In this document: piece by piece, positions 2,933-6,465 of the stretch
Layout: each line of letters opens with the position of its first letter
How positions within the stretch are numbered: position 1 is the first letter of the stretch
Assembly: GCA_013154075.1 (NCBI GenBank)
Contig: JAADDG010000093.1
Span: 1 to 6,465 of the forward strand
Direction: 5' to 3'
DNA: 6,465 bases
DNA from: Campylobacterota bacterium
GTDB lineage: Bacteria; Campylobacterota; Campylobacteria; Campylobacterales; JAADDG01
The notes under the pieces: generated by a model
What the model saw: the letters and a program-made list of their open reading frames with translations, nothing else
The model's database searches: none
What the model was told of the DNA's origin: nothing
Program-made: the position numbers and the translations under genes

Positions 2933-5713
2933 ATGAATGTAATAAGAAGGGCTTATAAGTTAATCATTTCTATGGAGACTATGGTAGTCTTGAGTATCGT
3001 TTTTGCGATAGCTTGTGCCGTAGCTACTTTTATAGAGAATGATTTCGGAACCGAAACCGCGTGGGCGGTTGTTTACAAAGCCAAATGGTTTGAGCTTATA
3101 CAATTGATTTTGGGAATAAATCTGCTTGGAAATATCTTTAGATTCAAACTTTACAAAAAAGAGAAACTTCCGGCTTTCGTATTTCATGTAGGTTTTTTGT
3201 TTATTTTGGTAGGTGCGGCCGTTACGAGATATATAGGCTATGAAGGAATTATGCATATAAGAGAAGGAGAGACTACCAATAAAATGATCTCCAGTGAGCC
3301 TTATATTCAAATTACGGCAAAAAAAGACGGCAAAATATATCATGCCGAGATTCAAAAGCTTATATCTCAAATCTCTTCGAACGATTTCAAACTCGTTTTG
3401 AATATGGATGGAGACAAAGCGGTAGTAACTTATAAAAAGTATATCTCCGCTCCCAAACCGAACGACTCTACCAAAAAAGAGATTGTAGGGCTTGTAGTGG
3501 ATCTTGAGTATCACGGCAAACATAAGGAAGTCGTTTTACACGGAAAGGGTAGGGGAGTAAAAGGTATGCCCTCGAAGGTTGAGATAGACGGAGTTCCTTT
3601 TATACTTGAATGGGGTTCTAAAGAGATTTACTTGCCTTTTTCTTTGAAACTTAGAGATTTTCAGCTTGAGAGATATCCCGGATCCATGGCGCCGTCCTCT
3701 TATGCAAGCGAAGTGACCGTGATAGATAAAAAGGATAATGTAAAGATGGATTATAGAATCTATATGAATCACGTTTTGGATTATAAGAACTTTAGATTTT
3801 TCCAATCCTCTTACGATATGGACGAGCTTGGAACGGTTCTTTCGGTAAATCACGATCCGGGTACGCTAATTACTTATATAGGATATTTTTTGCTTGCTTT
3901 CGGTCTGCTTTGGAATATGTTCAATCCAAATAGCAGGTTTAGGAAACTTGTAAGCGCTATTTCCAAAGATATGAATTTGCAAAACGCATTCGGATTTATG
4001 TTGGCTTTTCTTTTGGCATTTTCGGCCTCTTCTTCCCTTTATGCGAAGGATGATCTGAAAAATATAGATATTATAAAGAAGATAGACAAAGAGCATGCCG
4101 AGAATTTCGGGAGATTATTGGTTCAGGGAAATATGGGAAGAATCAAACCCGTAGATACGCTTGCCCATGAGATTTTACATAAGATTGCAAGAAAAAACTC
4201 CATGTACGGTCTAACCGCCGATCAGATAGTGCTCTCTATGATGGTAAAGCCTATGCTTTGGCAAAATATACCTATTATATATCTTCCAAGATCCGATAAA
4301 AGATTGAAAAAGATAATAGGTGTGGATGAGAATGCCAAATACGCCTCATTTTCCGATTTTTTCGACTCTTCCAATAACGATGCTTACAAATTGCAAAAGT
4401 ATGTGGAAGAGGCTACGAGGAAAAGAAGTGCCGTTAGAAATCAGTTCGATAAGGATGTCATTAAGGTTGATGAGAGAATTAATGTCGAGTATATGACTTT
4501 TTCGGGAGATCTTTTTAGAATTTTTCCAAAGCCCAACGATCCTAATTTGAAATGGTATGCTCCCAAAGCCGCTATTTCTACGTTTCCTCCTAAAGTCTCT
4601 CAGGCGATTAGGGAGGTATTGTTGAATTATTTTAATGCTGTTAATGAAGGTATAAAAACGGGAGATTTTAGCAAAGCCGATAAAGCCTTGGATTTGATTG
4701 CCACTTATCAGCAAAATGTGGGAAGGGATCTTGTGCCTTCCAAAACCAAAGTAAATCTTGAAATTTTATACAATAAATACGATCTTTTTTCGCAGGCTAT
4801 GAAAATTTATCTGATAGCCGGTTTGATACTGCTAATAGTGATTTTCAGAAAGATTCTAAATCCATCTTCAAATGTGAAACTTTTAGCTAAAGTATCTTTT
4901 TATATGGTTATTTTGGCTTTTGTTATTCATACGGGGGGACTTATTTTAAGATGGTATCTTGCGGGGCATGCTCCTTGGAGCGGGGCTTATGAATCGATGC
5001 TTTATATAGCGTGGACGATGGCGCTTGCCGGTGTGGTATTTTCAAGAAAGTCTCTTCTTGCTTTGACGCTGATGGCTTTGCTTGCGGGAATTACTCTGTT
5101 TGTGGCGAATCTCGGAGGAATGGATCCGCAGATAACCAATCTCGTACCGGTTTTGAAATCTTATTGGCTCAATATCCATGTGTCGGTTATCACCTCAAGT
5201 TACGGATTTTTGGCTTTGAGCGCTCTTTTGGGATTTTTCGTTTTGATTTTGCTAATTATTAGAAATCCTAAAAATGAAGAGAGGGCCAAAAATATCGAAA
5301 GAAGTATTACTGAAGCTACGAGAATCAATGAGATATCCATGATTTTGGGACTCTCTTTGCTAACCGTAGGAAACTTTTTGGGCGGTGTTTGGGCAAATGA
5401 GAGTTGGGGTAGATATTGGGGGTGGGATCCCAAAGAGACTTGGGCTTGGATCTCCATTTTGATCTATGCGGCCGTACTTCATATGAGATTCGTGCCTAAA
5501 TTAAATTCCCAATATGCCTTTGCCGTAGCCTCCACTTTGGCTTATTTCTCGATTATTATGACCTATTTCGGAGTCAATTTCTATCTATCCGGAATGCACT
5601 CTTATGCAGCCGGTGATCCAGTGCCTATTCCTACGTTCGTTTATTATATGGTAGGTACGATCTTTTTGGTTATTTTCCTATCTTATCCCAAAAGATTGCG
5701 TAAAAAACTTTAA
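2933..5713 (+). CDS. ccsBA: Fused System II cytochrome c synthase CcsBA (ResB-ResC)
   Basis: This 926-aa inner-membrane protein exports haem and ligates it to CXXCH motifs of apocytochromes in the periplasm. The N-terminal CcsB/ResB half has helices near 14-34, 52-70 and 82-100, a periplasmic domain, then a helix near 312-330. The C-terminal CcsA/ResC half has helices from about 622 onward. The WWD signature is WGRYWGWDPKETWAW (825-839). The four expected histidines are present: transmembrane H85 and H850, and periplasmic H749 and H889, matching H83, H858, H761 and H897 of the studied Helicobacter hepaticus protein. Length fits that family (about 936). A periplasmic region at about 371-620 includes FGRLLVQGNMGRIKPVDTLA, seen in epsilonproteobacterial and Bacteroidetes fusions. 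The start at 2933 is fixed by AGGTAGGA and because the next ATG runs into TAA. No defect is seen, so the protein should be functional. Its own -10 suggests independent transcription. Confidence 0.97.
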   Translation: MNVIRRAYKLIISMETMVVLSIVFAIACAVATFIENDFGTETAWAVVYKAKWFELIQLILGINLLGNIFRFKLYKKEKLPAFVFHVGFLFILVGAAVTRYIGYEGIMHIREGETTNKMISSEPYIQITAKKDGKIYHAEIQKLISQISSNDFKLVLNMDGDKAVVTYKKYISAPKPNDSTKKEIVGLVVDLEYHGKHKEVVLHGKGRGVKGMPSKVEIDGVPFILEWGSKEIYLPFSLKLRDFQLERYPGSMAPSSYASEVTVIDKKDNVKMDYRIYMNHVLDYKNFRFFQSSYDMDELGTVLSVNHDPGTLITYIGYFLLAFGLLWNMFNPNSRFRKLVSAISKDMNLQNAFGFMLAFLLAFSASSSLYAKDDLKNIDIIKKIDKEHAENFGRLLVQGNMGRIKPVDTLAHEILHKIARKNSMYGLTADQIVLSMMVKPMLWQNIPIIYLPRSDKRLKKIIGVDENAKYASFSDFFDSSNNDAYKLQKYVEEATRKRSAVRNQFDKDVIKVDERINVEYMTFSGDLFRIFPKPNDPNLKWYAPKAAISTFPPKVSQAIREVLLNYFNAVNEGIKTGDFSKADKALDLIATYQQNVGRDLVPSKTKVNLEILYNKYDLFSQAMKIYLIAGLILLIVIFRKILNPSSNVKLLAKVSFYMVILAFVIHTGGLILRWYLAGHAPWSGAYESMLYIAWTMALAGVVFSRKSLLALTLMALLAGITLFVANLGGMDPQITNLVPVLKSYWLNIHVSVITSSYGFLALSALLGFFVLILLIIRNPKNEERAKNIERSITEATRINEISMILGLSLLTVGNFLGGVWANESWGRYWGWDPKETWAWISILIYAAVLHMRFVPKLNSQYAFAVASTLAYFSIIMTYFGVNFYLSGMHSYAAGDPVPIPTFVYYMVGTIFLVIFLSYPKRLRKKL

Positions 5714-5717
5714 AAAA

Positions 5718-5767
5718 ATTATTCCTTTTTCCGATATATGAAATAAATATTTCGGAAAAAGGATAAT
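5718..5767 (+). promoter_or_regulatory. Long hairpin that sequesters the ribosome-binding site of the next gene
   Basis: TCCTTTTTCCGA (5723-5734) pairs perfectly with TCGGAAAAAGGA (5752-5763), 12 bp. Outside it, after a one-base bulge (5722), ATTA (5718-5721) pairs with TAAT (5764-5767). Inside, after one mismatch, ATAT (5736-5739) pairs with ATAT (5747-5750). The right arm contains the AAAGGA ribosome-binding site for the ATG at 5770, so the folded RNA should block initiation. On the plus strand no T-tract follows the stem. On the minus strand a run of T does follow, so it could stop leftward transcription. Confidence 0.7.
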
Positions 5768-5769
5768 TG

Positions 5770-6228
5770 ATGAGTAAAACCGCCCTTGTTTTGATCATAG
5801 GAGGAGCCGTTGCACTTTTGGTGGTGGTTCTTATTGTGGTTATGGTGTTTAATATGAAAAAGAAGAGTGCGACCGCGGCTGTCTCGGCTCCCAAAAAAGA
5901 GACTCCCAAAGAGCCGGAAGTTACGCTTGATGATCTATTGGAGATAGTGCATTGTAAACAGTCCTCTTCAAACGATCTTTCAAAAGCCGTTATAAAGCTG
6001 GTTAAAGATTTCCCTTTCCCTCCTAAAACGGGAAATAGCGTGAGCAAAGAGGCTAGAAAATATCTCGATTTTGTTTTTGCCGTAGCTTCTCATCCCAATT
6101 CGAACGCAAAACTTATCGCTTTTATGGATAAAGAGCTAAAAAGAGCGAATCCTGCTTACAAAATGGAGATAGATGTTTATGAAGATAGAGGATTAAATAT
6201 AAGAAAGAAGAAAAAAGCCGTAGCTTAA
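5770..6228 (+). CDS. Single-pass membrane protein of unknown function
   Basis: The start is ATG at 5770, six bases after AAAGGA (5758-5763). The TTG at 5767 is in frame but sits too close to that site. The product is 152 aa. Residues 4-28 form one strongly hydrophobic helix with a small-residue GGAVA patch, followed by MKKK. By the positive-inside rule the C-terminal part is cytoplasmic. A Pro/Lys linker (37-50, KKETPKEPE) leads to a compact, mostly helical domain at 52-130 (TLDDLLEIVHCKQSSSNDLSK to FMDKELKRANPAY), with one Cys at 62. The end is basic (NIRKKKKAVA). I do not recognise the family. It lies 56 bases after ccsBA on the same strand and may share its transcript, but that does not establish a role in cytochrome assembly. 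The ribosome-binding site is buried in a hairpin, suggesting translational control. It ends just before a strong terminator. Confidence 0.85.
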   Translation: MSKTALVLIIGGAVALLVVVLIVVMVFNMKKKSATAAVSAPKKETPKEPEVTLDDLLEIVHCKQSSSNDLSKAVIKLVKDFPFPPKTGNSVSKEARKYLDFVFAVASHPNSNAKLIAFMDKELKRANPAYKMEIDVYEDRGLNIRKKKKAVA

Positions 6229-6234
6229 GAGTGC

Positions 6235-6263
6235 AAAAAGAGGCTTTTAAAGCCTCTTTTTTT
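6235..6263. terminator. Strong bidirectional intrinsic terminator
   Basis: AAAAAGAGGCTT (6235-6246) and AAGCCTCTTTTT (6250-6261) form a 12-bp stem with a TTA loop. On the plus strand seven T follow from 6257; on the minus strand five T end the stem. It lies between two convergent genes and serves both. Confidence 0.92.
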
Positions 6264-6265
6264 AA

Positions 6266-6465
6266 TTAGCAAGAAGGAACGTTACCACTATCACTTGCAT
6301 ATTTGTAGAAGAAATCATACAAATCGTCAAGCCATTTATCTTTTATGTAGCCTTTTTTAACTTTAGGACATAGTTTGATAATCTCGTCTTCCAATTTTCC
6401 GGCTTCTTTGATCTCTTCCCACTCGTCTTGAGTGTGCATAGCAGACATTTTAGCACCGTTGAATC
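6266..6465 (-). CDS. C-terminal part of an unidentified protein, probably cut by the window edge
   Basis: The minus-strand frame ends with TAA at 6266-6268 and stays open to the right edge. An ATG at 6446-6448 would give 60 aa, but no ribosome-binding site precedes it, and the five codons upstream (FNGAK) remain open, so a longer protein is more likely. The visible part is acidic and helical: MHTQDEWEEIKEAGKLEDEI, then LCPKVKKGYIKDKWLDDLYDFFYKYASDSGNVPSC. Two Cys (in LCPK and the C-terminal PSC) could form a disulfide if the protein is periplasmic. The FNGAKM segment and the nearby ccsBA suggest the C-terminal end of a small c-type cytochrome, but no CXXCH is visible, so this is a guess. It is convergent with the 5770 gene and shares its terminator. 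Confidence 0.65.
   Translation of the reverse strand, partial: FNGAKMSAMHTQDEWEEIKEAGKLEDEIIKLCPKVKKGYIKDKWLDDLYDFFYKYASDSGNVPSC

Noticed and set aside
2960..3523. 187-aa minus-strand frame opposite ccsBA, and similar shorter ones opposite ccsBA and the porin
   Set aside because: Composition is that of a reverse-complemented coding strand, with no ribosome-binding site or promoter.
5011..5262. 83-aa plus-strand frame inside ccsBA
   Set aside because: Lies in another frame of a well-conserved gene, with no start signal and no family resemblance.
5718..5767. Intrinsic terminator of ccsBA on the plus strand
   Set aside because: The right arm is followed by TAATTGATG, not a T-tract. The T-rich side is on the minus strand only.
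5767..5769. TTG start for the membrane protein
   Set aside because: It is only three bases after the ribosome-binding site and inside the stem. ATG at 5770 has proper spacing.

Overview
The window is AT-rich, with bacterial genes that use AGA and ATA codons heavily and promoters that keep a TATAAT -10 box but show no clear -35. Together with a fused CcsB-CcsA (System II) cytochrome c synthase and a porin whose mature end begins KSLEEAIKD, this points to a member of the Campylobacterota (Epsilonproteobacteria). The genus cannot be fixed from the sequence; this assignment rests on family knowledge, not on a search.

Layout, left to right. (1) The 3' part of an MFS transporter of the HcaT/phenylpropionate type enters from the left edge (2-415). 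(2) An unrecognised 165-aa lipoprotein follows (445-942), probably from its own TATAAT. (3) A 666-base stretch without a credible protein gene (943-1608) holds the most unusual content: two tandem paralogous units that look like small RNA genes. They share a promoter architecture (two TTTAC boxes 11 bp apart, then TATAAT), a 25-nt identical block with an anti-Shine-Dalgarno-like CUCCUUUU, and a GC-rich hairpin whose stem sequence differs between copies while its loop keeps UUGCCC. A third, degenerate core follows copy 2. (4) A 409-aa outer-membrane porin (1609-2838) lies downstream behind its own promoter and a 12-bp inverted repeat. (5) ccsBA (2933-5713) encodes a complete 926-aa haem exporter and cytochrome c synthase with all four expected histidines and the WWD signature. 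(6) A 152-aa single-pass membrane protein (5770-6228) starts just inside a long hairpin that buries its ribosome-binding site. (7) A strong bidirectional terminator (6235-6263) separates it from a convergent minus-strand reading frame that runs off the right edge (6266-6465).

How the parts may work together. CcsBA attaches haem to c-type cytochromes in the periplasm, as expected of a respiratory organism rich in such cytochromes. The tandem RNA pair next to a porin, apparently under a response-regulator-like element, resembles in layout the enterobacterial OmrA/OmrB pair, which is controlled by OmpR and represses outer-membrane proteins. That functional link is inference. The repeats, promoter spacing and hairpins are directly visible.
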